Part shown: in pieces, positions 21,476 through 30,699 of the stretch
Layout of the letters: every line of letters begins with the position of its first letter
How positions within the stretch are numbered: the stretch's first letter is position 1
From: Shewanella electrodiphila
Lineage (GTDB): Bacteria; Pseudomonadota; Gammaproteobacteria; Enterobacterales; Shewanellaceae
Direction of reading: 5' to 3'
Length of the DNA: 64,000 nucleotides
Assembly: GCF_023283985.1 (NCBI RefSeq)
Contig: NZ_JAKIKU010000004.1
Location: 434,001-498,000, forward strand
The notes under the pieces: model-generated
The model's database searches: none
Told to the model about the DNA's origin: nothing
Seen by the model: only the letters and a program-made list of their open reading frames with translations
Program-made: the position numbers and the translations under genes

Positions 21476-21549
21476 ACTTCCTCTCGCGTTAATTAACCTG
21501 AATGCTTAAACAGCGATTATAATCAGGCCTACACATGAATAGTTAGCGT

Positions 21550-22389
21550 TTAATAACCGCTGGCATCATTGTCTGGAGAGAATTTTTCACCAGGCACCCG
21601 ATAAACATTAGTTTGAATGCTACCATTGCTAGCTAACTCCAGCAAACGATAGCCAGGTTGAAGTCCATCTAACGCAAAATAGGATGATTTTGGCTTAAAT
21701 TGTATACAAGTAGATGGCGTCGCCATTAAATGAATCCCACCTTCTGCAGTAGAATACTGGCTATCAATGGTTTGATGAACGTGTCCCCATAGCGCACCTT
21801 TTACTTGTGGGTACCGACTTACACGCTTTAAGAAATCTTCACCATTAGCCATGCAATGCTGATCAAGCCAACTACATTCAACTAATATAGGGTTATGATG
21901 CATAACAAGTAGAACATGCTTATTGGGCTCAGCAGCAATTGCTGCGTCAATAAGTGCCATTTGTTGTTCAGCCATATAACCACCTGGCTTACCACGCACT
22001 GTAGAGTCCAACATCAAAATTTGCCACTCACCCGCTATGATGCGCTGCTGACCAAATAAATGATTACCCTGCATATGCAAACTCATTAACCGAGGGTCAT
22101 CATGATTACCCGGTAAGTAATGGCATGGAAGGTCTAGTTTGGCAATGGTCGATGAAAAGTGTTGATAAGACTGCGGTGAGTAATCTTGGCTGATATCACC
22201 CGTAGCTAGAACCATGTCGGCAGGATATTCAGTTGCAAGGAATGTATCTAAAACGGCCTGAAAACTGGCAGCCGTATTCACACCTAATAGCTTCGCTTCA
22301 GGATCAGCAAACAAATGCGGGTCAGTAACTTGAATAAGTCGCACGACATCCGTATCAGCAATTGAATAAGACACAGGCTCTTTAAGCAC
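21550..22389 (-). CDS. cpdA: 3',5'-cyclic AMP phosphodiesterase
   Basis: A 279-residue class III cAMP phosphodiesterase, a binuclear metallophosphoesterase that lowers cAMP and thereby CRP activity. The metal ligands are all visible: TDPHLF, ATGDISQD, GNHDDPR, MHHNP and WGHVHQ. Shewanella relies on CRP for anaerobic respiration, so this enzyme is a likely respiratory regulator (inference). It sits in the conserved nudF-yqiB-cpdA-yqiA order. Confidence 0.96.
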   Translation of the reverse strand: MLKEPVSYSIADTDVVRLIQVTDPHLFADPEAKLLGVNTAASFQAVLDTFLATEYPADMVLATGDISQDYSPQSYQHFSSTIAKLDLPCHYLPGNHDDPRLMSLHMQGNHLFGQQRIIAGEWQILMLDSTVRGKPGGYMAEQQMALIDAAIAAEPNKHVLLVMHHNPILVECSWLDQHCMANGEDFLKRVSRYPQVKGALWGHVHQTIDSQYSTAEGGIHLMATPSTCIQFKPKSSYFALDGLQPGYRLLELASNGSIQTNVYRVPGEKFSPDNDASGY

Positions 22390-22420
22390 TAATTAATCCC
22401 AAAATAAATTAATTCAATGT

Positions 22421-22861
22421 TTAGACTGAAGAAGAACAGATTTTCGCAGGGCGACATCCAATCTTTAACAGCTCTTCAAGAAATGCATTAACTTGATACT
22501 TCTCATCCGTTTGATGCATATGTACATTTGGATAATCATACACTGCTTTTAACCGGTAGATCTGTTGACTAGTTAACACTTCTGCCAATTGGGCATCATG
22601 ATAGACTCGCACACAGGCTTTAGGTGTGATAAGGAAATCGTTATTGGGTAAATGGCGTGTTATTTCAATTAATTGAGTATACTTTGTATTCTCTATAATT
22701 GTGACATCTAATAATCCAAACTGCCCTTCAACAGTCCAAGACTCATTGACTTCTGCAACATCTGGCAACCACTTTAAAATCAACGCATAATTTCGCCCGC
22801 ACAGTGCTAGAAAAGCACTCACGTTAGGCTGATATTTATCTTTCGCAGTTTGTTGCTTCAA
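22421..22861 (-). CDS. yqiB: DUF1249 family protein (YqiB)
   Basis: A 146-residue cytoplasmic protein of the YqiB/DUF1249 family, function unknown. LCGRNYALILKWLP is the conserved N-terminal block and RVYHDAQLAEV the central one. It lies between nudF and cpdA, its usual place, and reads with them. Confidence 0.92.
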   Translation of the reverse strand: MKQQTAKDKYQPNVSAFLALCGRNYALILKWLPDVAEVNESWTVEGQFGLLDVTIIENTKYTQLIEITRHLPNNDFLITPKACVRVYHDAQLAEVLTSQQIYRLKAVYDYPNVHMHQTDEKYQVNAFLEELLKIGCRPAKICSSSV

Positions 22862-22920
22862 AATTAACTCACTTACTTTTTGCTTCTTTATTTCAAACCT
22901 TTGACGATAAATCTATCAAG

Positions 22921-23544
22921 CTATGCTTGTCTTACTGTATCTAGGTTTAACGCTAACCATTGTAAGCCAATAACAGTAGATGCATTATCTATTCGACCTG
23001 AATTAACCATAGCCATAGCCGCATCAAAGTCTACAACATGGACTTTGATATCTTCATGCTCATAATCGAGACCATGGATGCCTTCGGCTTTGCTTGCATC
23101 GACTTTGGCCCAATAAAAATGATAACGTTCCGATGAACCGCCTGGTGTTGCTAAATAACTATTCACTAAATGGACTTCGCTGGCTTTTAAGCCGGTTTCT
23201 TCCATTAATTCACGCTCCGCGACTTCAGCTGGAATTTCATCGGCTGCAATCATACCTGCCACAAGCTCAAGAAGCCAAACTGAATTAGTCGTTGCTAATG
23301 CAGGTAACCTGATTTGTTCAATTAATACGACTTGATGAGTGATGGGATCATAAGGCAAAACAACCACGGCATTACCACGTTCAAAAACTTCCCTGGTGAC
23401 GACCTCGCTCCAACCACCTGAAAACAATTTATGTTTGAATTTATATTCATCTAATTGGAAGAAGCCTTTGTACAAGGTTTTAGTGGAAATGACTTCAATA
23501 TCGCTTTTTGCGTTAAATTGTTCTATTAATTCACTATCTTTCAT
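22921..23544 (-). CDS. nudF: ADP-ribose pyrophosphatase NudF
   Basis: A 207-residue Nudix hydrolase converting ADP-ribose to AMP and ribose-5-phosphate. The Nudix box runs from the G of LVAGMI through AERELMEETGLKA, with the catalytic REL-EE residues intact. First gene of the nudF-yqiB-cpdA-yqiA-parE operon, divergent from tolC across a 282-bp region in which I assign no exact promoter. Confidence 0.95.
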   Translation of the reverse strand: MKDSELIEQFNAKSDIEVISTKTLYKGFFQLDEYKFKHKLFSGGWSEVVTREVFERGNAVVVLPYDPITHQVVLIEQIRLPALATTNSVWLLELVAGMIAADEIPAEVAERELMEETGLKASEVHLVNSYLATPGGSSERYHFYWAKVDASKAEGIHGLDYEHEDIKVHVVDFDAAMAMVNSGRIDNASTVIGLQWLALNLDTVRQA

Positions 23545-23826
23545 ATTTTTTCTTACAGTTTGTAAGCCCTTTGAAATATTTAATGCACTATTATGTTAGT
23601 TAAGCATTTAAGCATGTGAGTTTAAAAAAGTCTGTTACAACTTGAAAGTTGATATTTAGCTTAAAGATGATAGTCTTTTTATCATACACACTAGATACAT
23701 AGCGGGATTGCACAAAGTTTTAGCGAGTTCACAATATGCTAAAGCAATCTTGCTTATCAATATAAAATGTGAACAAACGAGATTATCTTACCTCCCAAGT
23801 GGAGACTATGTCTAAAAGGGCAGCAA

Positions 23827-25137
23827 ATGAAATTTAAAATACGTTCTTTATACGCAGCGCTAACACTAGCCGTTGCTGCACCTGCAGCAAATGCTGATGA
23901 TTTACTGCAAATCTATCAGCAAGCGCTAACTAGCGATACTATCGTACTTCAAGCACAATCTCAGCGTGATGCACTGTATGAGACAATTGAAGAAAATCGT
24001 GCTCCCTTACTACCTACTATCAGCGCGAATGTTGGATATGCTAAAGCATGGAATGACATTGATGACGGCTCTGCTACTTCTAAACCTGATGGTTTCACTG
24101 GCGGCTTGTCATTAAACCAAGTTATTTATGACCACAGTGCATGGGTTGGCTTAGACTTAGCCGAAATGGCAGCATCACAAGCTGATTCAGCTTATGCCTC
24201 TGCGCTTCAAGCATTAATCATTCGTGTAACCACAGCATATTTTGATGTATTGACTGCAAAAGACAACTTTGAATTCCAAGGTGCAGAAAAACGCGCGATT
24301 GAGCGTCAACTAGAGCAAACTAAACAACGTTTTGCTGTCGGTCTTACTGCGATTACTGACGTGCATGAAGCACAAGCACAATACGATTTAGCTTCGGCAA
24401 CCGAAATTCTGGCAGAAAATACGCTAGCAAACAGTTATGAAGCATTACGTGAAATCACCGGTATTGATCACAAGTCAATCAATACACTTGATACTAATCG
24501 TTTCTCAGCTGGTGCAGCAAACCCAACAACGTCATCTGAGTGGTTAAAAATTGCTGAAACTAACAGTATTGATTTAATGACTCAGCGTATCGGTCGTGAT
24601 ATCGCTAGTGAAACTATTTCGCTTTATAAAGCTGGTCACATGCCTTCACTTAACTTTGGCGCTGGTTACACTAAAGGTGTAAAGCAAACCGGTTCAGCTG
24701 ATTATGATAATGCCAACATTGCATTGACTTTGAGTGTACCGATTTTTGAAGGTTTTAAAGTGACTTCGCAAGTTAAGCAAGCGCAGTTCCAATATGTTGA
24801 AGCTAGCGAAAAACTGGAACAAGTTCATCGTGGTGTCGTTAAAGATGTACGTAATAACTTTAACAACGTCGGTGCATCAATCAGTTCAATCCGCGCTTAT
24901 GAGCAATCAGTGATTTCATCTGAAAGTGCACTAAAAGCCACTCAAGCCGGTTTTGAAGTAGGTACACGTACTATCGTTGACGTATTAAACCGTACCCGTG
25001 ATTTATATGATTCAAAGCGTCAACTATCTGATGCTCGTTATGGTTACATCAACTCTATCTTGGCGCTTAAGCAAGCCGCTGGTACATTGAGTGAAGACGA
25101 CATTATCTCTATTAACAATGGTTTAATCGCACAATAA
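23827..25137 (+). CDS. tolC: outer-membrane efflux channel TolC
   Basis: A 436-residue TolC, the trimeric outer-membrane duct for type I secretion and RND pumps. It has a signal peptide (1-23, cleavage after ANA) and the two OEP repeats, each with helical barrel segments (ALQALIIRVTTAYFDVLTAKDN in pieces, and LKATQAGFEVGTRTIVDVLN). The start has AAAGGG upstream. It is divergent from nudF as in E. coli and is closed by the terminator at 25206. Confidence 0.96.
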   Translation: MKFKIRSLYAALTLAVAAPAANADDLLQIYQQALTSDTIVLQAQSQRDALYETIEENRAPLLPTISANVGYAKAWNDIDDGSATSKPDGFTGGLSLNQVIYDHSAWVGLDLAEMAASQADSAYASALQALIIRVTTAYFDVLTAKDNFEFQGAEKRAIERQLEQTKQRFAVGLTAITDVHEAQAQYDLASATEILAENTLANSYEALREITGIDHKSINTLDTNRFSAGAANPTTSSEWLKIAETNSIDLMTQRIGRDIASETISLYKAGHMPSLNFGAGYTKGVKQTGSADYDNANIALTLSVPIFEGFKVTSQVKQAQFQYVEASEKLEQVHRGVVKDVRNNFNNVGASISSIRAYEQSVISSESALKATQAGFEVGTRTIVDVLNRTRDLYDSKRQLSDARYGYINSILALKQAAGTLSEDDIISINNGLIAQ

Positions 25138-25205
25138 TGATTAGCTGGCGGTAAGCTAAAACACTTACCGCTGTTATTCAAAACAAACGATTGAAAATAA
25201 GAGAC

Positions 25206-25233
25206 AAAAAAACCGCCAATAGGCGGTTTTTTA
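25206..25233. terminator. terminator downstream of tolC
   Basis: ACCGCC-AATA-GGCGGT with flanking A and T runs. It serves tolC (plus) and the barrel-protein operon (minus). Confidence 0.88.
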
Positions 25234-25253
25234 ATGTCTGTAAACTGAGTCAA

Positions 25254-25994
25254 TTAGAACGTCAATTCAACACCTGCAAATGCGCCTTTAAACGTCATAT
25301 TCTGCGTAGTGTCAGAAAAGTCATCAACGTCGAAGTTAAACTCACGGTAACCAACGCGAATTGCAGTATCTAGTGCAACACCATCAAACTTCCAACCTAG
25401 ACCTGCGTTGTAATCGTACACACTGGTTTCATCAACACCTAACATGACATCAGCAAAAGCATATAAGCCAAGTCCAGGAATGCCCACTTCAGCGTTCGCA
25501 TAAACCATAACGATGCCGCTATCTACGTCCACTTCTTCTGGATGTCCAGGATCTTGAACGCGTAGCGAGCCATGCATTTGCTTGTAAGCAGCACCTAAAT
25601 CTAAGGCGACTAAATCATTGTCTAAGATTTCATAATAAAGAACAAAATCAGTGTTACTTAAATCGTTGTATACCGTGGTATCACTATCAAATTGATGACC
25701 ATTGAACATAAAGTTAGAGCCAACTTGGCTGCCTTTACCTTCTAAACGGTTCTCACGAATTTTGATATTAGGTACTAAAGGAATTGGATGCTCAATGGCA
25801 ATCCAAACGCTACCTTGAGCTTTAGACTCATAATTATAGGTTTGCGCCACACCATCATCACTGTTAAATGAGCCACTGGTATCAGCATCCCAGTAATCAC
25901 CACCAACTTTGAAGCCCACAAGCGTTGAAGCTTGTGCAGAAGATATGCTTAACATGCCTACAGCGGCCATAGCAAGAAGTGTCTTTTTCATCAT
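25254..25994 (-). CDS. TIGR04219-type outer-membrane beta-barrel protein
   Basis: A 246-residue protein with a signal peptide (cleavage after AQA) and alternating beta strands ending in a barrel-type C-terminus (GVELTF, terminal Phe), consistent with the TIGR04219 outer-membrane family of Shewanella and Vibrio. Function is unknown. Its ATG overlaps the DUF2333 stop by one base, so it is the last gene of a three-gene unit with DUF2333 and the copper chaperone. Confidence 0.87.
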   Translation of the reverse strand: MMKKTLLAMAAVGMLSISSAQASTLVGFKVGGDYWDADTSGSFNSDDGVAQTYNYESKAQGSVWIAIEHPIPLVPNIKIRENRLEGKGSQVGSNFMFNGHQFDSDTTVYNDLSNTDFVLYYEILDNDLVALDLGAAYKQMHGSLRVQDPGHPEEVDVDSGIVMVYANAEVGIPGLGLYAFADVMLGVDETSVYDYNAGLGWKFDGVALDTAIRVGYREFNFDVDDFSDTTQNMTFKGAFAGVELTF

Positions 25995-26968
25995 TATCCC
26001 TGAGAGAGTAAGTTAGTTAAATCAATTACCGCGGCATTTGCACGCGATATATAGTTGGCCATCACTAACGAGTGGTTAGCCACTAATCCAAAACCATCAC
26101 CATTTAAAACCATTGGGCTCCAAACAGTTTGCTGAGTTGCTTCAAGTTCACGAATAATTTGACGTAAACTCACTTCAGCATTTTTCTTTTCTAGCACATC
26201 GGCAAAATCAACTTCGATAGCTTTCATGAAATTTAATAATGCCCAAGCTGAACCTCGGCTTTCATAAAGCACATCATCAATTTTCCACCAGCTTGTTTTA
26301 ATTTCGTTACTGGCTAAAGACGGTGTTGACTGTCTTGCTGTGCTGTCGCCTGCTAAATCTGTATTTAAACGATCTTGACCAACACTAGCAGATAAGCGTT
26401 GCGACATACTGCCTAAACGTTTCTGCACTTCTTTTAGCCATTCATTTAGGTTATCTGCACGAGCATAAAACTGTGCATTACTGTTTTCTGTATCACTAAT
26501 TTTAGCGCGATAAAGTTTCAGTAATTTGATTGCTTCACGATATTCGCCTTCTGCACTTGGCACTAACCAGCTAGTGTGCTCAATATTGAGCTTTGAGTGC
26601 GCGGCAAGTAAATCTGCATCAGCTGTTGATTGCGACTGAGAACGACTGAACTCTTTACGCATAATCAATGCTAGGTCACGTGATTGCTCTAGTGCCCCAA
26701 ACTCGAATGCTGGCATGTTATCCATGATCACAGAGGGAGGCATAATATCATTTGATAGCCAGCCACCTGGTTTGTCCAATAGGGTTTCCATGGTAGAAAT
26801 TAACGAAGAAGTTGTCGCATAACCAACAATGTCTTCACCACGTTCATTTTGCAGTACTTCTGGCTCAAGAATATCAGGCTCAACACTCCACCAAACCGCA
26901 ATGAAATAACCAATTAATAAGATTATTCCTACAACGCCAAATACTTTATTCCTTGTCATTTGCATCAA
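25994..26968 (-). CDS. DUF2333 family inner-membrane protein
   Basis: A 324-residue protein with one N-terminal membrane helix (~10-27) and a large soluble, mainly helical domain, matching DUF2333. No catalytic motif is visible and no function is known. It lies 9 bp after the PCu(A)C gene and is coupled to the barrel gene by a TAATG overlap. Confidence 0.83.
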   Translation of the reverse strand: MMQMTRNKVFGVVGIILLIGYFIAVWWSVEPDILEPEVLQNERGEDIVGYATTSSLISTMETLLDKPGGWLSNDIMPPSVIMDNMPAFEFGALEQSRDLALIMRKEFSRSQSQSTADADLLAAHSKLNIEHTSWLVPSAEGEYREAIKLLKLYRAKISDTENSNAQFYARADNLNEWLKEVQKRLGSMSQRLSASVGQDRLNTDLAGDSTARQSTPSLASNEIKTSWWKIDDVLYESRGSAWALLNFMKAIEVDFADVLEKKNAEVSLRQIIRELEATQQTVWSPMVLNGDGFGLVANHSLVMANYISRANAAVIDLTNLLSQG

Positions 26969-26977
26969 TACAACTCC

Positions 26978-27463
26978 TTAGTGATGATGGTGGTGATGGC
27001 TTTCTTGCTTATCATTACTCGCCCTTTTTTCTACCGCCAGTTCGATTGCCAATGTTTTGCCATCCTTAAACGTCAGCACTAAAGGAACTTTATCCCCTAT
27101 CGCTAGCGGCGTCGTTAATGATAGCAGCATAATATGGTCACCCGATGGTTGTAGCGTTAAGGTGCCATGAGATGGAATGTCAAAGCCGTCAACTTGACGC
27201 ATTTTTACCATGCCATTCTCTTCAACCAAAGTGTGTAATTGCGCTTCTTTAGCCACTGGTGTTGTCACAGAAACTAATGTTACAGCATCATCTGAGTGGT
27301 TCATTAATGTCAAATATGCTGCTGTATTAGGCACACTGGCGGGCATCGCTCTTACATGTCCTTCACTGAGCATTATCCCTGCTGATGCTGAAAAAGAAAA
27401 TACGGTTAACGCTAAAAAACTAAACAGTTGTTTGAATATTGCTTTCAATGTCATAAACTCCAT
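26978..27463 (-). CDS. periplasmic copper chaperone PCu(A)C with natural His6 tail
   Basis: A 161-residue exported protein (signal peptide ending FSASA). It holds the full PCu(A)C copper site H-x10-M-x21-H-x-M, readable from LHTLV through DHIM. The family delivers Cu(I) to the CuA centre of cytochrome c oxidase. Unusually, the C-terminus after a charged stretch is ESHHHHHH, six consecutive histidines that could bind extra copper. The first ATG has AGGG at a good distance; the ATG three codons on is possible. It heads the unit with DUF2333 and the barrel protein. Confidence 0.92.
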   Translation of the reverse strand: MEFMTLKAIFKQLFSFLALTVFSFSASAGIMLSEGHVRAMPASVPNTAAYLTLMNHSDDAVTLVSVTTPVAKEAQLHTLVEENGMVKMRQVDGFDIPSHGTLTLQPSGDHIMLLSLTTPLAIGDKVPLVLTFKDGKTLAIELAVEKRASNDKQESHHHHHH

Positions 27464-27498
27464 TTACACCCTACTCGTGTCCATAAGGAAAACAACGA

Positions 27499-28236
27499 AT
27501 GAGTCAGATTCAGGTTAAGGATGATCAAGGCGTACGTATTATCAGTTTCAATCGCCCTGAGAAACGTAATGCATTTAATCTTAAAATGTACCAACAGCTT
27601 ACAGAATACCTGATCCAAGGTGAGAGCGACAACGACATTCGTACCTTTATGTTACGCGGTGAAGGGAACTGCTTCACCTCAGGTAATGATATTGCTGATT
27701 TCCTCGCCAGTGGCGAACTTAACGAGTCTCATCCGACAGTACAATTCTTACATTGTCTGCTTAATCTTAAAAAGCCCATCGTAGCAGCAGTATCTGGTGC
27801 AGCTGTAGGCATCGGCACAACAATGCTACTCCATTGCGACCTAGTTTATGCTGACAACAGCGCCAAGTTTCAATTACCTTTCGTAAATCTAGCCCTGGTG
27901 CCTGAAGCAGCTTCAAGTTTATTGTTACCACTTATTGTTGGCCAACAAAAAGCAGCTGAATTAATTCTATTAGGCGAAAGCTTTACGGCAGAAACGGCTT
28001 GCGAACTAAATATTATCAATCGGGTGATTGAGTCATCAGAATTAAACGATTTTGTTTTTGAACAAGCCAAAAAACTCGCGAATCAACCGCCATTATCACT
28101 GCAAGCATCTAAAAAGCTTCTGCGCTATAACCAAGCTGACGTTAAGCAGCAAATGCTAGCTGAGTTAGAAGTATTTAGCGAAAGACTAAAAAGTGATGAA
28201 GCAAAAGCACGCTTCCAAGCTTTCTTAAAAAGATAG
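27499..28236 (+). CDS. enoyl-CoA hydratase/isomerase family protein
   Basis: A 245-residue crotonase-fold enzyme acting on acyl-CoA thioesters. The first oxyanion segment is SGNDIADF and the second is AAVGIGTTMLLHCD, with NLALVPEAASSLLLP at the usual catalytic Glu position. The substrate is not predictable, and it could be a hydratase or an isomerase. It is divergent from the copper-chaperone gene. A 57-aa frame follows after 6 bp. Confidence 0.93.
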   Translation: MSQIQVKDDQGVRIISFNRPEKRNAFNLKMYQQLTEYLIQGESDNDIRTFMLRGEGNCFTSGNDIADFLASGELNESHPTVQFLHCLLNLKKPIVAAVSGAAVGIGTTMLLHCDLVYADNSAKFQLPFVNLALVPEAASSLLLPLIVGQQKAAELILLGESFTAETACELNIINRVIESSELNDFVFEQAKKLANQPPLSLQASKKLLRYNQADVKQQMLAELEVFSERLKSDEAKARFQAFLKR

Positions 28237-28242
28237 AGTTAA

Positions 28243-28416
28243 GTGTCACTCGCTAATGAGCCAAACAGCTATTTGCTAACGTTAGTTGAATACTTTTATA
28301 AGACTCGTAAGCGCTGTTTGAAAATGGTGACTGCGGCACTTGGAAGGAATAAAGAACACTTTTATCGTGATGGTACGATAGTGATAAAACGACCTCTTCC
28401 TGTGCTGCGTGACTAG
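28243..28416 (+). CDS. small 57-residue protein, unrecognised
   Basis: An uninterrupted frame from GTG at 28243 to TAG at 28414-28416, starting 6 bp after the enoyl-CoA hydratase stop and ending 10 bp before the hairpin at 28426. The product is basic and soluble, with KTRKRCLKM and a C-terminal FYRDGTIVIKRPLPVLRD that looks like a beta hairpin. GAG stands upstream of the GTG. Position within the transcript, right up to the terminator, is the main support. No family is recognised. Confidence 0.55.
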   Translation: MSLANEPNSYLLTLVEYFYKTRKRCLKMVTAALGRNKEHFYRDGTIVIKRPLPVLRD

Positions 28417-28425
28417 CGAAAATTG

Positions 28426-28456
28426 ATGTTAGGGTAAATTCATCCCTAACATTAAT
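28426..28456. terminator. bidirectional terminator
   Basis: ATGTTAGGG and CCCTAACAT form a 9-bp stem with a 9-nt loop, flanked by AAAATTG and TAATATTTT. It ends the hydratase transcript (plus) and overlaps the stop of the PspC-like gene (minus). Confidence 0.75.
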
Positions 28457-28658
28457 ATTTTGTTTTTTGCTGGCTTACGACAATAGCGGTAACAAAGTAA
28501 GCAATCAGTCCCATCGTCGGGCTTAAAAATATAGCAATCAATGTTAACACACGAGACCACATTACAGACCAACCAAACTGCTTTGAAAGCGAGTTTACTG
28601 CACCGCATATAATGCTTTTATCTGACTTTAAAAACGTTTCTACATCGGACATGTTCAT
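28452..28658 (-). CDS. PspC-domain small membrane protein
   Basis: A 68-residue protein with the PspC pattern: a short N-terminal region ending IICGAVNSLSKQFGWSV, then a hydrophobic segment MWSRVLTLIAIFLSP and a second one (GLIAYFVTAIVV). PspC domains sense and relay envelope stress in phage-shock systems. GGAG lies 9 nt before the ATG. The ATG overlaps the stop of the 59-residue membrane protein (ATGA), showing coupling. No pspA or pspF gene is nearby, so a full phage-shock role is not supported. Confidence 0.8.
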   Translation of the reverse strand: MNMSDVETFLKSDKSIICGAVNSLSKQFGWSVMWSRVLTLIAIFLSPTMGLIAYFVTAIVVSQQKTKY

Positions 28659-28834
28659 TTTGTTTCTCCAGCAAATTCTAAATTGATTATTTCTTCAGAA
28701 ATTGCATCGACACTTTTAAATTGATACCACTGCAACCCACATATCAGTAACGAACAAATAATAAAACTAATCACGGGAAGCAGAAGTAATGAAATTAATG
28801 GATCTGCTAAATGAAAAATCATCATTAAATCCAT
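28655..28834 (-). CDS. 59-residue single-pass membrane protein
   Basis: ATG at 28834 with GAGG upstream, 3 bp after the stop of the previous gene; its TGA overlaps the ATG of the PspC-like gene. The product begins MDLMMIFHLADPL, has one long hydrophobic segment (~12-34), then a short polar tail with acidic residues (SVDAISEEIINLEF). Its place beside a PspC-like gene recalls PspB, which has the same one-helix-plus-tail plan, but I see no convincing sequence match. Coupling on both sides supports it as real. Confidence 0.72.
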   Translation of the reverse strand: MDLMMIFHLADPLISLLLLPVISFIICSLLICGLQWYQFKSVDAISEEIINLEFAGETK

Positions 28835-28837
28835 GAA

Positions 28838-29197
28838 TTAATCCTCATTGCTCGCTAATACAGAATCTGTAGTTGTTTCTGATACTGTATCCGATGCTGT
28901 TTCAGCTAATTCTAGTGAACTGTTTAACTCAAATGCTTGCTCTGCAATTTGACTATGAAGCGAAAGTACGATTTCTTGTTTTGCTGATTGCAACATTTCA
29001 GAAGCCGTTTCACTTAAACGCGTTTCTAACACATCAATCATATCTTGACTGTTTAAATCGTTAGCCTGAGCGCTCATACTTGCAGTTGCAATTAACGCGA
29101 CTAAAGCGACTTTTTTCAATACACTTTTTGCTGATGAGTTTGCGTTAGTATTAGTTGTAGAGATTAAACCATTTGTATTAGTAGTTGAGTTAAACAT
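28838..29197 (-). CDS. small exported helical protein, unrecognised
   Basis: A ~119-residue product starting at ATG 29197, which has AGGAAG 6 nt upstream; an earlier in-frame start exists at 29230 without such support. After a Thr/Asn-rich N-terminus of about 24 residues comes a hydrophobic stretch (KKVALVALIATASMSAQA) like a signal peptide with a long n-region. A mature amphipathic helical part follows (MIDVLETRLSETASEMLQSAKQEIV) with an acidic Ser/Thr-rich tail. I do not recognise the family. First gene of the three-gene small-protein operon ending with the PspC-like gene. Confidence 0.72.
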   Translation of the reverse strand: MFNSTTNTNGLISTTNTNANSSAKSVLKKVALVALIATASMSAQANDLNSQDMIDVLETRLSETASEMLQSAKQEIVLSLHSQIAEQAFELNSSLELAETASDTVSETTTDSVLASNED

Positions 29198-29410
29198 GAT
29201 GTCTTCCTTTTCAATTGTTGGGTACACCATGGTTATTACAAGCTACGTGCCAAGTTTTAAATTATTTTTTAACAACTGAATTTAAAGTGTTTTTTATCAA
29301 TTCAAGATTTTCAACAACAAAACCTCATTGAGCATTTTTTAAACTATTAGTATTTTTAACCACTAAAATAGTGAAATTAGCTAAAACTTAATTAGCCAAA
29401 TAACGCCCAC

Positions 29411-29438
29411 AAAAAAAGCGCCAATGATTGGCGCTTTA
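29411..29438 (-). terminator. terminator of dusA
   Basis: AAAGCGCCAA-TGA-TTGGCGCTTT, with the A run at 29411-29417 giving a T tract on the minus strand. It lies ~45 bp after the dusA stop. Confidence 0.88.
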
Positions 29439-29482
29439 AATCTCGTTTAAGGTTCCTCTTAAACAATTATCTTGCGATGCTT

Positions 29483-30490
29483 TTACACATTATTAGGGTA
29501 AAAAGTCACATCCGCTGGCGGGCGACTCTGCTCCATTCTTGCTACGGCATCCCATATAACTGAAACACCCGCGCCTGCTTTATGGGCGTTCTCACTTAAA
29601 TGTCTGCGCCAGCCTCTTGAACCAGGTAACCCCTGGAATAAGCCAATCATGTGACGAGTAATATGGTTTAACCTGCCACCGTCTTTTAAATGCTGCTCAA
29701 TGTAAGGCATCATTTGCTCAATCACTTGTTCACGGGTGATAACCGGCTTTTCTTCGCCGTATATCAACTGATCCACTTTAGCCAATAAATACGGGTTCTG
29801 ATAAGCCTCACGACCGATCATCACACCATCAAGTTGTTGTAAATGGCTCAGTGAGTCCTCTAAGGATTTAACACCGCCATTAATACTAATGTTCAAATCA
29901 GCATAATCACGCTTTAACTGATAAACGCGCTCATAGTTAAGTTCAGGTATTTCGCGGTTTTCTTTCGGGCTTAAGCCCTGTAGCCATGCCTTACGGGCAT
30001 GCACAATGAACGTATCGCAACCAACAGCCTTAACGGTATCAACAAAATCAGTCAAAAACTCGTAGCTGTCTTGCTCATCAATACCGATTCGCGTTTTAAC
30101 TGTCACGGGAATATCGGCCACTTGTTTCATCGCATCAACACATTCAGCTACTAACGCAGGCTCACCCATTAAACAGGCACCAAAACGCCCATTCTGTACT
30201 CGATCAGACGGACAACCGACATTAAGGTTAATCTCATCATAGCCACGCTCAAATGCCAATTTGGCACACGTCGCTAAATCTTTTGGATTCGAGCCACCTA
30301 ACTGCAATGCAACAGGATGTTCTTCTTGGTTATAGGCTAAGTAATCACCTTGACCATGAATAATCGCACCAGTCGTCACCATCTCGGTATACAGCACAGT
30401 ATGTGCCGACATCAGTCTAGCAAAATATCGATAATGCCTATCAGTCCAATCAAGCATTGGGGCGACTGAAAAACGGGATGATGTGTGCAT
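29483..30490 (-). CDS. dusA: tRNA-dihydrouridine(20/20a) synthase DusA
   Basis: A 335-residue FMN enzyme reducing U20/U20a in the D-loop of tRNAs. The N-terminus [14 protein letters not shown], the flavin region and the catalytic Cys in [19 protein letters not shown] are intact, and [19 protein letters not shown] is diagnostic of DusA. ATG at 30490 has AGAGG upstream and gives the family N-terminus; earlier in-frame starts give a spurious extension. dusA is a known integration site for tyrosine-recombinase elements, which matters for the block upstream. Confidence 0.97.
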   Translation of the reverse strand: MHTSSRFSVAPMLDWTDRHYRYFARLMSAHTVLYTEMVTTGAIIHGQGDYLAYNQEEHPVALQLGGSNPKDLATCAKLAFERGYDEINLNVGCPSDRVQNGRFGACLMGEPALVAECVDAMKQVADIPVTVKTRIGIDEQDSYEFLTDFVDTVKAVGCDTFIVHARKAWLQGLSPKENREIPELNYERVYQLKRDYADLNISINGGVKSLEDSLSHLQQLDGVMIGREAYQNPYLLAKVDQLIYGEEKPVITREQVIEQMMPYIEQHLKDGGRLNHITRHMIGLFQGLPGSRGWRRHLSENAHKAGAGVSVIWDAVARMEQSRPPADVTFYPNNV

Positions 30491-30643
30491 ATCAAGAACC
30501 TCTTTTAAATTCATAAACATAGCGCACATTCTGCCGCTTTGCGTTGTTCTACATTCAGTCCAAATTCAGCCGCGTTGGCATTTAGGAACAAGTTGGGGGA
30601 TCAATTGGGGGACGAGTCACCACTCAAATTGACAAGGCGACGG

Positions 30644-30672
30644 ATTATACAGAGCAACCTCGTTTGCTTCAA
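30644..30672 (-). promoter_or_regulatory. sigma70 promoter of dusA
   Basis: Minus strand: -35 TTGAAG (30672-30667), a 17-bp spacer, -10 TATAAT (30649-30644) with an upstream TG. The leader to the dusA ATG is about 150 nt and includes the G-rich direct repeat. Confidence 0.7.
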
Positions 30673-30699
30673 TGAGGGAAAACAAGCCAAATCATCAAC

